Of a stretch of DNA of 64,000 bases, positions 17,343-25,024 are shown piece by piece. Below the pieces are notes generated by a model, which saw only the letters and a list, made by a program, of their open reading frames with translations, made no database searches and was not told the origin of the DNA. The position numbers were made by a program, and so were the translations under genes. Numbering within the stretch: the stretch's first letter is position 1; the number at the start of each line of letters is the position of its first letter. Source of the stretch: an uncultured Collinsella sp. Lineage in GTDB: Bacteria > Actinomycetota > Coriobacteriia > Coriobacteriales > Coriobacteriaceae. The stretch spans positions 1 through 64,000 of the forward strand of contig CABUKS010000006.1 of the NCBI GenBank assembly GCA_902492235.1. The letters run 5' to 3'.

Positions 17343-17583
17343 GTTTTTTTAGATGATAAAGACATGCCTTTCTACCTGCCGTGCCCAACCCGGATAGGTA
17401 TCCGGCGGTGTCGAACGCCAGTTCATAGCCGTTCAGGGTCGCTTTGCCCAGCAGCACCGCGCCGGGGCAGCGGGTTTCAACTTGATGGATATCAAGGTTG
17501 CTACCGTACGCGAAGTTGATGATCGAGGGTGCAGTCTCGGGGTGACGGGCTGAGGCGTTGTTGCGCTTCTCATTGTACTTCAT
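17323..17583 (-). pseudogene. Truncated GGCT-fold (gamma-glutamylcyclotransferase-like) gene
   Basis: 86 codons with the diagnostic FAYGSNLD substrate-binding start near residues 24-31, followed by RCPGAVLLGKATLNGYELAFD, as in GGCT/AIG2-like proteins of about 120-150 residues. After roughly residue 66 the family similarity stops, and the frame runs on into tRNA-proximal DNA, so the C-terminal half with the catalytic acid is missing. AAAGG precedes the ATG. This looks like a gene cut by insertion or deletion at the tRNA end of the accessory patch and is probably non-functional. Confidence 0.65.
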
Positions 17584-17932
17584 GGTTCACGCCTTTCGGT
17601 GTTGTGATGGGCTTCGGTCGCTCGAGCTGATTGCAGCATACAGTCTGAAGCCGAAAAGGCGTGAAAACCTGAGATTGTCATTTTAAGAAATAGAACGAAA
17701 AGGACGGCCATGCACGAAATCGCGCAGGCAGAAAGCGCTGTTCGAGGCGCATCCTGCGAAAGGATACCCGTTCAGAAGGGTTGTTGCCAGTTTTTATCGA
17801 TTCGATTTTTTACGAGCGCACGAAGAGGTTGCGTTTAGAAAAACGCAAGGGCGGCTGTTTTGCCTGTAAGCAAACATGAAATCGGCCGCAGCGGTACCGC
17901 CTGGGAGGGCGGACGAGGGACTTGGCCGCAAC
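17584..17932. other. Intergenic, 349 bp, no clear gene
   Basis: AT-richer than the flanks. It contains a possible 42-codon + strand frame (17710-17838, AAAAGGAC upstream, starting MHEIAQAESAVRG) that I do not recognise, and a small hairpin TTGCGTTT/AAACGCAA at 17829-17848 without a T run. Nothing else seen. Confidence 0.4.
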
Positions 17933-18895
17933 CTAATCCCCGGGTGCGGCTGCTACGCTCACTACTTGAGAATCGTAGACCGCCCAGTATGTTCCATCCA
18001 AGAGTCGCAACACGAAACAGCGGTCATCTTTGCCTATTTCGGCGGCGTTTACGCATTTCTGAAGATCGGCGTGGCGCGCGTAGCGGCCGACGAGCTTATC
18101 TCCATTTACAAGCACGACTTTAAGGTCGAGGCCCATCTTCTCGTACATGACAATGCGATCTAAAACGGACACCTCGCTTGAGTCGAAGTCGGGCCTTTGC
18201 CCACCGCGGCGAATCCCTCGTTCAGTCAATGCCCTGTCGATCCCGCCCTTTGCGTAGTCGCTCAGCTGGGAATAGATTCTGCCAGCGAGATCATCGGCCA
18301 AGACGCGCTCTGGGTCCCCGCCTGACCGTTCCGCTCGAAACTCGCCTAATGCCGACAGCATCAGGTACACCTCATGCAATCGCAGCGGCAGGAAGATCGG
18401 GTGAGCCGTCGACTTCAGGCCGCCGCGGCTTGTCGGCTCGGCCTTGATGTAGGAGTCGCCAAAACGCACGCCGCCTGCCAGGGCGCTCAGGCGTTTTTGC
18501 ACCGCCGTGCGCGAGCAGCCCAGGTACGCGGCGATCGCTTGCTGGGTCATTCCCTTATGCGCCGCTTTGAGCAGCATGAGATTTGCCTCGTCCGTGCCTA
18601 TGAACGATTTGTCCAAGTTGTAGTGGCGCTTTTTCAGGGCGCCGCCAATCTCGTTGCCCTTTTCGAACAGCTCGTGCACGCTCAGGAACAATTCATGGCG
18701 GCCGTTGCTTTGGGGGCCTTCCTCTGAGTTGGCATAATCTGCCAGCGCCTTGCAAAACGAGCGATAGTTTTCGTCGGTGACGAAAATGGGCCACTGCATG
18801 TTGTGAAAGCGTGTGCCTTCACGTGTGTCGGCGAATTTCGCATACGCAGACTCAGGATCGCAACCGACCCTTTCCGCAATTTCCGCAACTCTCAT
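17933..18895 (-). CDS. Unrecognised HTH protein, 320 aa
   Basis: I do not recognise a named family. Residues about 110-135 (GMTQQAIAAYLGCSRTAVQKRLSAL) read as a helix-turn-helix, so DNA binding is likely. A second possible helix-turn-helix is at the N-terminus (MRVAEIAERVGCDPESAYAKF). The C-terminal third has alternating strands (DLKVVLVNGDKLVGRYARHADLQKCVN and LRLLDGTYWAVYDSQVVSV), consistent with a small beta-rich sensor or WYL-like end, but no WYL motif is present. AAGGGA lies upstream of the ATG. It stands alone in the accessory patch between the tRNA and the 7beta-HSDH gene; targets unknown. Confidence 0.7.
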   Translation of the reverse strand: MRVAEIAERVGCDPESAYAKFADTREGTRFHNMQWPIFVTDENYRSFCKALADYANSEEGPQSNGRHELFLSVHELFEKGNEIGGALKKRHYNLDKSFIGTDEANLMLLKAAHKGMTQQAIAAYLGCSRTAVQKRLSALAGGVRFGDSYIKAEPTSRGGLKSTAHPIFLPLRLHEVYLMLSALGEFRAERSGGDPERVLADDLAGRIYSQLSDYAKGGIDRALTERGIRRGGQRPDFDSSEVSVLDRIVMYEKMGLDLKVVLVNGDKLVGRYARHADLQKCVNAAEIGKDDRCFVLRLLDGTYWAVYDSQVVSVAAAPGD

Positions 18896-19272
18896 GCCAA
18901 TCCCTTCCGCAACCCAATCAGACGCACGAAAAACCTATCAAGCCAGAAGATTGATGTGGCAAAAAAGAAGAAGAGGCATTACACCCCTCTTTCCGGACAG
19001 CCTGTATCCCGGTTCCCTGCCTGCCAGTTCGCCCTCCCCGAAACCCTCGGGGCGCTATGGGGTCGAGCCCCTCCGCATGGAAAATTCTATCGCGGCCATG
19101 CCCGCTATGCGTGTCACGCACACCACGCCAAACGTCAGGTTTACCAGCCGGGACTGAGCCCTCTTTCGAGAGCAGGGTTATATTAGCATCTACAAACTCG
19201 AAAAACCCTGCCGCATTTGAGGAGTACCAAGAAAAAGGTCTACACCTTGAATATCAACCTCATCCGAACACC
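18896..19272. other. Intergenic, no gene seen
   Basis: Between the HTH gene and the IS30-like relic. Open frames here are short and lack ribosome sites. Part of it (about 19030-19075) can form G/C-rich hairpins, but I could not match it to any riboswitch or RNA family. Confidence 0.4.
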
Positions 19273-19310
19273 TCCCGCATTCATCCGAACAAGTACGGAT
19301 GAATGCGGGA
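19273..19310. repeat. Perfect 15-bp inverted repeat with 8-bp loop
   Basis: TCCCGCATTCATCCG at 19273-19287 is repeated inverted at 19296-19310. It lies directly upstream of the IS30-like relic and may be a terminal repeat remnant or a palindromic target of that element. Confidence 0.6.
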
Positions 19311-19500
19311 ATCCGATACCCTGAGGGCCGGATCGGCCGAGCCACTGGGCACAAGCGGGACACGGTCCAGAGGATGCCGGGGCGCGGGGTCCCGTGCGGG
19401 GAGATCGCGAGGGAGCCGGGCAGGTCGCCCTCGACGATGAGCGCAGAGATACCGTCGCGCCCACCCACGAAAAGAGGGTTCCCTCGCAGGCGCCGCATCC
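19299..19500 (+). pseudogene. Decayed IS30-like transposase N-terminus
   Basis: The + frame contains RDTVQRMPGRGVPCGEIAREP followed by GRSPSTMSAEI, close to the N-terminal helix-turn-helix of IS30-family transposases (pattern eIAreLGRspSTvsrEi). Two prolines stand where leucine is expected, consistent with CTG-to-CCG decay. After MSAEI the similarity seems to continue only in another frame (DTVAPTHEKR), which would be a frameshift. The DDE catalytic domain is absent. The open frame carries on antisense to the 7beta-HSDH gene, which I regard as chance. The extent is approximate. Confidence 0.4.
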
Positions 19501-19583
19501 GCACGCCCCCGCAAAGAAACCCTCGCACTCGCATCTCTACCTGCGAACCCGCACGTGCCCTCGCGCACGCGCCGCGGCAGCCG

Positions 19584-20375
19584 CTAGTCGCGGTAGAACG
19601 AGCCCATGTAGCGGATGTACTCGTCCTCGGTGTGGTTGGCCTTCCAGTCGTGGACGGAGTCCTTGTTGCGCTGGCCGGCGATGACGGAGAGCTCCTTACC
19701 CAGCTTCTCAAAGGCCTCGTCGACGCACTCCTCGGGGGTGAGGGCGATCTTCATGACGGCCTCGCCCTGCGGGCCGCCGGGGAGGTTGGACAGCAGGCTG
19801 GGGGTTAGGGTGGTGCCGAGGGTGATGACCTCGACGTCGACACCGGTGCCCTCGCACTCGCAGGCCACGGCCTCGGTCATCTTGAGGATGAAGGCCTTGC
19901 CCGCGCCGTACTGGCCGTTCCAGGGGCTGGAGCTGATGCCGGTCATCGACGAGACGTTGATCACGGCGCCGCGGTCCTGGGTGGCAAAGATCCGCATGTA
20001 GTGGTGGAAGCACTTGAGGAAGGTCACGACGTTGACGTTGATCATGGCCTCGTGCTTCTCCCAGGGGGTGTCCTGGATCTTGCCGAAGCTGTGCAGGCAG
20101 GCAACGTAGCTCATGAAGCCCATGTCCAGGCCCTCGGTCGCGGCGAAGACGGTCTCGGCCGCGCCGGGCTGGCTAAAGTCGGCGCGCACGACCTTGGTCT
20201 CCACGCCGTAGGTCTCGCGGATCTCGCCGGCGAGCACGTTCAGCTTCTCCTCGCGACGGCCGACCATGACGACATTCATGCCGCCGGCGGCGATCTTCTC
20301 GCAGAACGCCTTGCCGACGCCCTCGGTCGCGCCCAGGATCAGGCCCCACTCACCGTACTTCTCCCTCAGGTTCAT
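19584..20375 (-). CDS. NADPH-dependent 7beta-hydroxysteroid dehydrogenase (SDR family)
   Basis: 263-residue short-chain dehydrogenase that interconverts 7-oxo and 7beta-hydroxy bile acids, giving ursodeoxycholate. I recognise it as the Collinsella aerofaciens enzyme. The length (263), the start MNLREKYGEWGLILGATEG, Gly39-Arg40-Arg41 and Arg64 (positions known from published NADPH-specificity mutants) and the triad Ser143, Tyr156, Lys160 (YGAGK) all fall at the expected numbers. The cofactor loop is GATEGVG at 15-21. ATG 20375 has AGAGGATG upstream; the longer frame to 20453 is unsupported. It is a single gene in an accessory patch between an IS30-like relic and a non-coding stretch. No 7alpha-HSDH gene is in the window. 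Confidence 0.92.
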   Translation of the reverse strand: MNLREKYGEWGLILGATEGVGKAFCEKIAAGGMNVVMVGRREEKLNVLAGEIRETYGVETKVVRADFSQPGAAETVFAATEGLDMGFMSYVACLHSFGKIQDTPWEKHEAMINVNVVTFLKCFHHYMRIFATQDRGAVINVSSMTGISSSPWNGQYGAGKAFILKMTEAVACECEGTGVDVEVITLGTTLTPSLLSNLPGGPQGEAVMKIALTPEECVDEAFEKLGKELSVIAGQRNKDSVHDWKANHTEDEYIRYMGSFYRD

Positions 20376-21040
20376 GCTGCATCCTCTCTCTCGATGCCCA
20401 TGCGGGCACATCTCCTTTAGCGTGCGGCCGCACAGCCGCACACGGTGCACCATTATGCGCTGAACAAGAGGGGAGCGTGTTCACGACTTTGCGAACGAGC
20501 CCGTAACAACGATGAACGGTGTCGGTCTATCACCGCGAAGAAACCCTTGCGGCATCGAGAGAGGAGGTGCTGGCAGGTGGAACCAAAAGGTGAACGCCGC
20601 CATCTCTAGCTCCACCTTATCGGGTTTCCCGTCGCAAGCGATGCTTCAAAGAGCTTGCGCAGCGAAACGTTGGCGAAGGTCCAGGACCACGCTTTGCTGC
20701 TGCCCACTGTGACTCGGCCCTCGGCTCTGCGTAGAACCCGAAGCCGCTTTTGCAGTCGATGCGATTGACCCCGTCGAGGTCGGTGAGGGTGTAGCTTTCG
20801 CCCTCTCCATCCTGGCTCGAGCGTCCCTTGCGCTCGAAAGCAAAGTGACTTGACGCGAAGAGCACCTCACCAGCGCCGTTATTTTTTGGCATCTTTGGGG
20901 GCTGATGTACACAAATGCGACTCCACGTGCCGACCAGCAACGTCCTCCACATGTCTGGACTCTCTATGCTTGCGCTGGATAGACATCGCAGGAACGGGTA
21001 TAGTATCGAAAGTTTTGTCGTTAACCAGCGGGGGAGTCCT
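20376..21040. other. Intergenic, 665 bp, mostly without a gene
   Basis: Holds the upstream region of the 7beta-HSDH gene and the lead-in to the next + strand gene. A - strand frame at 20617-20892 (91 codons, start MPKNNGAGEVLFASSHFAF) has protein-like composition in its first 60 residues but no ribosome site and no recognisable family; it may be a gene relic. I see no convincing promoter or terminator. Confidence 0.4.
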
Positions 21041-21745
21041 GTGGGCATCAAAAAGAAGATCAAAAAGGAGCTTATCGGCACTTCCGATTACCCGTCGAAT
21101 AAGATCTTTACGATCTCCAATTTCATCACCTTTACGCGCCTGATCCTCACCCTGGTATTTCTGTACCTGTTTGTGACGGACAACAACCGCGTCATCGCCA
21201 TCGTTATCTACGCCGTTGCCGCCTCCACCGACTGGATGGACGGTCAGATCGCCCGCATGACTAAGACGGTCTCATGGCTCGGCAAGGTCATGGATCCCAT
21301 CTGCGACCGTGCGCTGCTGTTCACCGGCGTCTTGGGACTGGTGGTCCGCGGAGAGCTACCCATCTGGGTCTGCGTGCTCATTATTGGCCGCGATATCTAT
21401 CTGGGCATCGGCACGCTTATCGTGCGTCATTATCACCGTCGCCCCATCGATGTCGTCTTCCCCGGAAAGATTGCCACAGCGCTGCTCATGACCGGATTCT
21501 CGCTCATGCTGCTCGGGTTCCCCGTTGTTGACGGCCTGCAACTTTTACCTTCAACCCTCACGGCCTTCCCGGGCCTCAACGGAAGCTCGGTGCCCCTCGG
21601 CATCTTCTTTGTGTACGGCGGCGTGATCTTCTCCATGCTCACGGCTGTCATCTACTCCATTAAGGGCGGAGTGGCCATTAAACAGGCTCTCGCGCATCCC
21701 GAGGACGAGGACATCGACTTTCTGAACCCTGAAATCGAAGACTGA
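21041..21745 (+). CDS. CDP-alcohol phosphatidyltransferase family protein
   Basis: 234-residue membrane enzyme of the CDP-alcohol phosphatidyltransferase class. The catalytic signature D-x2-DG-x2-AR-x8-G-x3-D-x3-D is complete in DWMDGQIARMTKTVSWLGK and MDPICDRALL (about residues 66-94). Four to six membrane helices follow. The substrate alcohol (glycerol 3-phosphate, inositol phosphate or other) is not clear. A second family member, better matching PgsA, is at 42009-42647. I chose GTG 21041 because GGGGGAG precedes it and the upstream extension is not family-like. Confidence 0.88.
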   Translation: MGIKKKIKKELIGTSDYPSNKIFTISNFITFTRLILTLVFLYLFVTDNNRVIAIVIYAVAASTDWMDGQIARMTKTVSWLGKVMDPICDRALLFTGVLGLVVRGELPIWVCVLIIGRDIYLGIGTLIVRHYHRRPIDVVFPGKIATALLMTGFSLMLLGFPVVDGLQLLPSTLTAFPGLNGSSVPLGIFFVYGGVIFSMLTAVIYSIKGGVAIKQALAHPEDEDIDFLNPEIED

Positions 21746-21811
21746 TTCGTTGGGGTATGATTACGTACGGTTCATTATTTGCGGCACGTCCGCGATAAGT
21801 TAGGGGTTGTC

Positions 21812-22246
21812 ATGGACAACATGGTTAACAATATGCCTCAGAATGATAAGACTGCTGACGCTACCTGCGTATTCCGCGTGCCTTCAAGCGACGTCACCGT
21901 TCCCGACCTCATGGCCAACGTGCGCATCACCGCCCCCGTCCTGTCCATCGTCAAGGGTCCGCAGACTGGTGCCGCCTTTGAACTCGAGGACGACGTGACC
22001 ACCATCGGCCGCGATCCCGCGAACGGCATCTTCCTTAATGACATGACCGTTTCGCGCAGCCACGCGCGCATTATTCGCGAGGGCCTCGGCGCTCGCATCG
22101 AGGACCTGGGCTCGCTCAATGGTACCTGGGTCGACGGTGCCATTGTCAATGCAGCCCCGCTGCACGACGGTTCTTCCGTTCAGATCGGTACGTTTACGCT
22201 CATCTACCACGAGAGCACGCCGGAGCGCATCGAAACCGGTGAGTAG
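21812..22246 (+). CDS. FHA-domain protein, GarA/OdhI-like
   Basis: 144 residues: a flexible N-terminus, then an FHA phosphothreonine-binding domain (about 55-135) with the key TTIGRDPANGIFL, VSRSHARI and LGSLNGTWVDG stretches. The N-terminal motif DATCVFR (Thr18) aligns with ETTSVFR of mycobacterial GarA and corynebacterial OdhI. In those proteins, threonine phosphorylation by PknB/PknG makes the tail bind the FHA domain and switches off control of 2-oxoglutarate enzymes. The first Thr of that pair is Ala here. ATG 21812 has AGGGG upstream. The ftsR-like gene follows 3 bp later, the same pairing as in Actinobacteria. Confidence 0.85.
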   Translation: MDNMVNNMPQNDKTADATCVFRVPSSDVTVPDLMANVRITAPVLSIVKGPQTGAAFELEDDVTTIGRDPANGIFLNDMTVSRSHARIIREGLGARIEDLGSLNGTWVDGAIVNAAPLHDGSSVQIGTFTLIYHESTPERIETGE

Positions 22247-22249
22247 GGC

Positions 22250-23128
22250 ATGGCCGAACGCAACTATCTGAGTATCGGCCAAGTCGTCAACCTACTTCGA
22301 GGCGCATACCCCGATCTTTCGAACTCAAAAATTAGATTTCTAGAGGATGAGGGGCTCATTACCCCTCATCGTACGCCTAAGGGATACCGTCAGTACTCTA
22401 AGGAGGACGTTGATCGTCTGGAGGTCATCCTGCACTTGCAGAAGACCCGCTACATGCCGCTCAACGTGATTAAGCAGCGCTTGGAAAACGCCACGGACCT
22501 GTCAACGCTCGCCTACGAGGTGGGCTTGCTATCCGATGTTCCGCTCAAGACGGAGCCCAAGGAGACTAAGCAAAAGCTGCATCCCATCGAGACCATTCCC
22601 GATATGTTGGGCGTCGAAATTTCGTTTATCCGCTCGCTCGCCGAGAACGACCTCATTCGCATCATCAAGAGTCCGCAGAATCGCGAGCTTGTCGATGGTC
22701 GCGATTTTCCGATCATCCGCTACTGCTCCGAGCTGTCGCGCTTCCATATCGAGCCGCGCAACCTGCGTCAGTACGTGTCTTCCGCCAACCGCGAGTCCTC
22801 GATGTTTGAGCAGGTGCTTGTGAGCATGCTCGGCATGGATACCTCCGATGACGAGCGCGACGCCAAGCTCGAGCGTGCGTTTAAGAAGCTTCACGACCTG
22901 ACGGAGGGCGTGCACACCGCGCTGCTCAAGAACCGCGTTTTTGAGTCGCTCAACGCCGTGGTCGAGGACGCCGACATCGATGCACTCGATGAGGAAATCA
23001 CTCGCTCCGAGTCAACCAAGGCCAAAAACGAAGAGATAGGCGCGCCGGCTTCGCACGAGGATTCCCTCGTAAAGCCGCTCAAGGTCGTCACCCCTTCGCA
23101 ATCCGGCACCGCCACCGAGGGCAACTAA
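22250..23128 (+). CDS. MerR-family regulator, FtsR-like
   Basis: 292-residue regulator with an N-terminal MerR winged helix (about 5-75: YLSIGQVVNLL, then SKIRFLEDEGLITPHRTPKG and YRQYSKEDVDRL). A long C-terminal region carries a second MerR-like segment near 118-155. The layout and its position after a GarA-like gene match actinobacterial FtsR, known in Corynebacterium to activate ftsZ. The last 40 residues are low complexity. No effector-binding cysteines are evident. Assignment by context and fold; targets in this organism unknown. Confidence 0.8.
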   Translation: MAERNYLSIGQVVNLLRGAYPDLSNSKIRFLEDEGLITPHRTPKGYRQYSKEDVDRLEVILHLQKTRYMPLNVIKQRLENATDLSTLAYEVGLLSDVPLKTEPKETKQKLHPIETIPDMLGVEISFIRSLAENDLIRIIKSPQNRELVDGRDFPIIRYCSELSRFHIEPRNLRQYVSSANRESSMFEQVLVSMLGMDTSDDERDAKLERAFKKLHDLTEGVHTALLKNRVFESLNAVVEDADIDALDEEITRSESTKAKNEEIGAPASHEDSLVKPLKVVTPSQSGTATEGN

Positions 23129-23168
23129 CAGCTGCCGCTTATCCGGCAACCCATTGAAAGGTCATGCA

Positions 23169-23699
23169 ATGTACGACTTCGAATCTCAAATCGTCGACAT
23201 CCCCGACTATCCCGAGCCCGGAGTCATCTTTAAAGACATCACGCCGCTCTTTGGCAATCCCGAGGCGTTCAAAGCCATGACCGATGCCCTCGCCGAGCAC
23301 TTTGCCGGCATGGGAATCACCAAGGTCGTGGGCCCCGAGGCTCGCGGCTTTATGGTTGGCGTACCGGTGGCTGTAGCCCTTGGCGCCGGCTTTGTTCCCG
23401 CACGTAAACCGGGCAAGCTACCGCGCGAGACCGTGAGCCAGAGCTACGAGCTCGAGTACGGAACGGATTCCATTGAGATCCATGCCGACGCTATCAGCTC
23501 TAAAGATACCGTGTTGATTCTGGACGACTTGGTCGCGACGGGCGGAACCGTCGAGGCAACAGGTAAACTGGTGCGAGATATGGGCGCAAAGCTTGTCGGT
23601 TACGGTTGTATCCTTGAGCTTGCGTTTCTCAACCCGCGCGAGAAGCTCACGCCGTCTGATGACGATGTGGAGCTCTTTAGCCTGGTGACGGTGGACTAG
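23169..23699 (+). CDS. apt: Adenine phosphoribosyltransferase
   Basis: 176-residue purine salvage enzyme making AMP from adenine and PRPP. The N-terminus (IVDIPDYPEPGVIFKDITPLF) is diagnostic. The PRPP-binding loop VLILDDLVATGGT is near residues 115-127, and GPEARGF is near 56-62. I start it at ATG 23169 with AAAGG upstream, five codons inside a longer TTG-started frame. The acidic C-terminus is normal. Confidence 0.95.
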   Translation: MYDFESQIVDIPDYPEPGVIFKDITPLFGNPEAFKAMTDALAEHFAGMGITKVVGPEARGFMVGVPVAVALGAGFVPARKPGKLPRETVSQSYELEYGTDSIEIHADAISSKDTVLILDDLVATGGTVEATGKLVRDMGAKLVGYGCILELAFLNPREKLTPSDDDVELFSLVTVD

Positions 23700-23731
23700 C
23701 CGTTACCCTTAGTTACTGGAAAGGAAGCTAC

Positions 23732-24859
23732 ATGCGCACAGCAAACACGCACAAAAACATGGCACGCTGCGCTGCTACGGCAACCCTCGCTTGTGTTTTG
23801 GGCTTGGGCCTCGCGGCTCCTGCCTACGCCGATACCGCATCCGACCTTGCCGCTGCTCGTACGAAGCTCGAGCAGATCGGTACCCAAACCCAGCAGATTT
23901 ACGATGAGCTCGCCACGCAGACGCAGGCACTCGATCAGACTGCTGGCGAGATCACGCAAAAGCAGCAGGAGATCGCCGATGGTCAGGCCAAACTCTCGAC
24001 CTATGTCGCCAGCGAGTACAAAACCGGCGGTCTGAGCCTGCTTCAGGTTCTGACGGGTGTCGATGATCTGAGCGATATGCTCAACCGTTTGTTCTACTAC
24101 GGCAAAGTTTCCGATAAGCAAGCTCAGACCATTCAAGAGGTCAAAGAGCTTAAGCAGCAGCTCACCGATAAGCAGGCCGAGCAGGAGAAGAACGTCGCCA
24201 CCACGCAAAAGAAGGTTGACGAGCTTAACGCCCAGCAGGCTGAAGCCCAGAACGTCGTAAACTCCCTGGATTCGCAGCTGCAAGCCGAGCTTGCCGCAGA
24301 GGCCGAGGCCAACGCCGCGCTGCAGGCTGGCATCAACGCCAGCACCGCCGAGAAGGCCACGGTGAGCAACGAGACTGCCGGTACGACCGAGAACACCAAC
24401 AATGGTGGCCAGACCAGCAATAACAACAACCAGGGCGGCAACACTCCGGCTCCTACGCCGGCACCTGCTCCGACGCCGCAGCCCCCCGCACCTGCTCCGG
24501 CTCCGACGCCTTCTGCCCCGAGCCAGTCCGTCGACGGCGGTTCTGTTGTCTCTCGTGCATACAGTAAGCTTGGTTGCGCTTATTCCTGGGGCGGAATTGG
24601 CCCGAACAGCTTCGACTGCTCTGGTTTTGTTAGCTATTGCCTCACTGGTCGCTATTGCCGTCTGGGCACCACGGGTACCTTTATGGGCTGGACGCGTGTG
24701 TCCGATCCGCAGCCCGGTGACGTTGTGGTCAACTCGTACCACACTGGCATTTACATCGGTGGTGGTCAGATGATTCATGCTTCCGACTACAACACGGGTG
24801 TTATCATCAGTTCCGTTGCCGCCGGCATGAACAACAACTATATCTTCGTGCGCTACTAA
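23732..24859 (+). CDS. Secreted NlpC/P60 peptidoglycan hydrolase with coiled coil
   Basis: 375 residues. The signal peptide ends at about AAPAYA-DT (near residue 33). A long coiled coil follows (about 35-205, rich in Q, E, A and K), then a Asn/Gly/Thr and Pro/Ala linker (about 215-265). The C-terminal NlpC/P60 domain has catalytic Cys296 (FDCSGF) and histidines at about 337 (YHTGIY) and 349 (MIHA). It should cleave D-Glu-diamino acid peptide bonds in peptidoglycan outside the cell. The coiled coil resembles those of RipA/PcsB-type cell-separation hydrolases, which are kept inactive until an FtsX-type partner engages them; that is inference here. Confidence 0.9.
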   Translation: MRTANTHKNMARCAATATLACVLGLGLAAPAYADTASDLAAARTKLEQIGTQTQQIYDELATQTQALDQTAGEITQKQQEIADGQAKLSTYVASEYKTGGLSLLQVLTGVDDLSDMLNRLFYYGKVSDKQAQTIQEVKELKQQLTDKQAEQEKNVATTQKKVDELNAQQAEAQNVVNSLDSQLQAELAAEAEANAALQAGINASTAEKATVSNETAGTTENTNNGGQTSNNNNQGGNTPAPTPAPAPTPQPPAPAPAPTPSAPSQSVDGGSVVSRAYSKLGCAYSWGGIGPNSFDCSGFVSYCLTGRYCRLGTTGTFMGWTRVSDPQPGDVVVNSYHTGIYIGGGQMIHASDYNTGVIISSVAAGMNNNYIFVRY

Positions 24860-24882
24860 GTTATCCTACACAGCGTGTGAAT

Positions 24883-24921
24883 GTGGACCTCGTGGCTTTA
24901 AGTCGCGAGGTCCACTCTTTT
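24883..24921 (+). terminator. Intrinsic terminator after the NlpC/P60 gene
   Basis: Stem GTGGACCTCG/CGAGGTCCAC, loop of 13 nt, then TCTTTT. About 23 bp after the stop codon. Confidence 0.8.
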
Positions 24922-24937
24922 CTCTCTCATCTTAGAA

Positions 24938-24966
24938 GGCTATCTAGTATTCAAAACTAGATAGCC
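24938..24966. promoter_or_regulatory. Palindromic operator upstream of degV
   Basis: Perfect 11-bp inverted repeat (GGCTATCTAGT and its complement) around a 7-bp spacer. The first 26 bp recur with only two differences upstream of the DUF1836 regulator gene (26613-26638, opposite orientation), so it is probably the binding site of that regulator. Confidence 0.65.
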
Positions 24967-24989
24967 GTCCATTTGGTTTGCAAGAAGGC

Positions 24990-24995
24990 TATAAT
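24990..24995 (+). promoter_or_regulatory. Predicted -10 box of degV
   Basis: TATAAT, 30 bp upstream of the degV start. No good -35 hexamer at the right distance; the palindrome ends just upstream of where it would be, which would suit an activated promoter. Confidence 0.45.
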
Positions 24996-25024
24996 TGTTG
25001 ACGAACCATTAGAAAGGACCCTCT

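Noticed and set aside
17710..17838. 42-codon + frame with an AAAAGGAC upstream
   Set aside because: Too short and unrecognised; composition does not stand out from the surrounding intergenic DNA.
17829..17848. Hairpin TTGCGTTT/AAACGCAA downstream of the HTH gene considered as its terminator
   Set aside because: It is about 85 bp past the stop and is not followed by a T run on the - strand.
18980..19150. G/C-rich foldable stretch considered as a riboswitch (cobalamin or molybdenum cofactor type)
   Set aside because: Read on both strands, it lacks the conserved boxes of either class, and no suitable gene follows on either strand.
19299..19808. Open frame across the IS30-like relic into the 7beta-HSDH gene
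   Set aside because: Only the first 50 or so codons resemble a transposase; the rest is antisense to a clearly functional gene.
20460..20500. Possible LexA half-site (GCGAACGAGC) upstream of the 7beta-HSDH gene
   Set aside because: The second half-site GTTC is missing at the required distance.
20617..20892. 91-codon - strand frame with protein-like composition
   Set aside because: No ribosome site, no recognised family, and flanked by non-coding DNA. Noted as a possible relic, not called as a gene.
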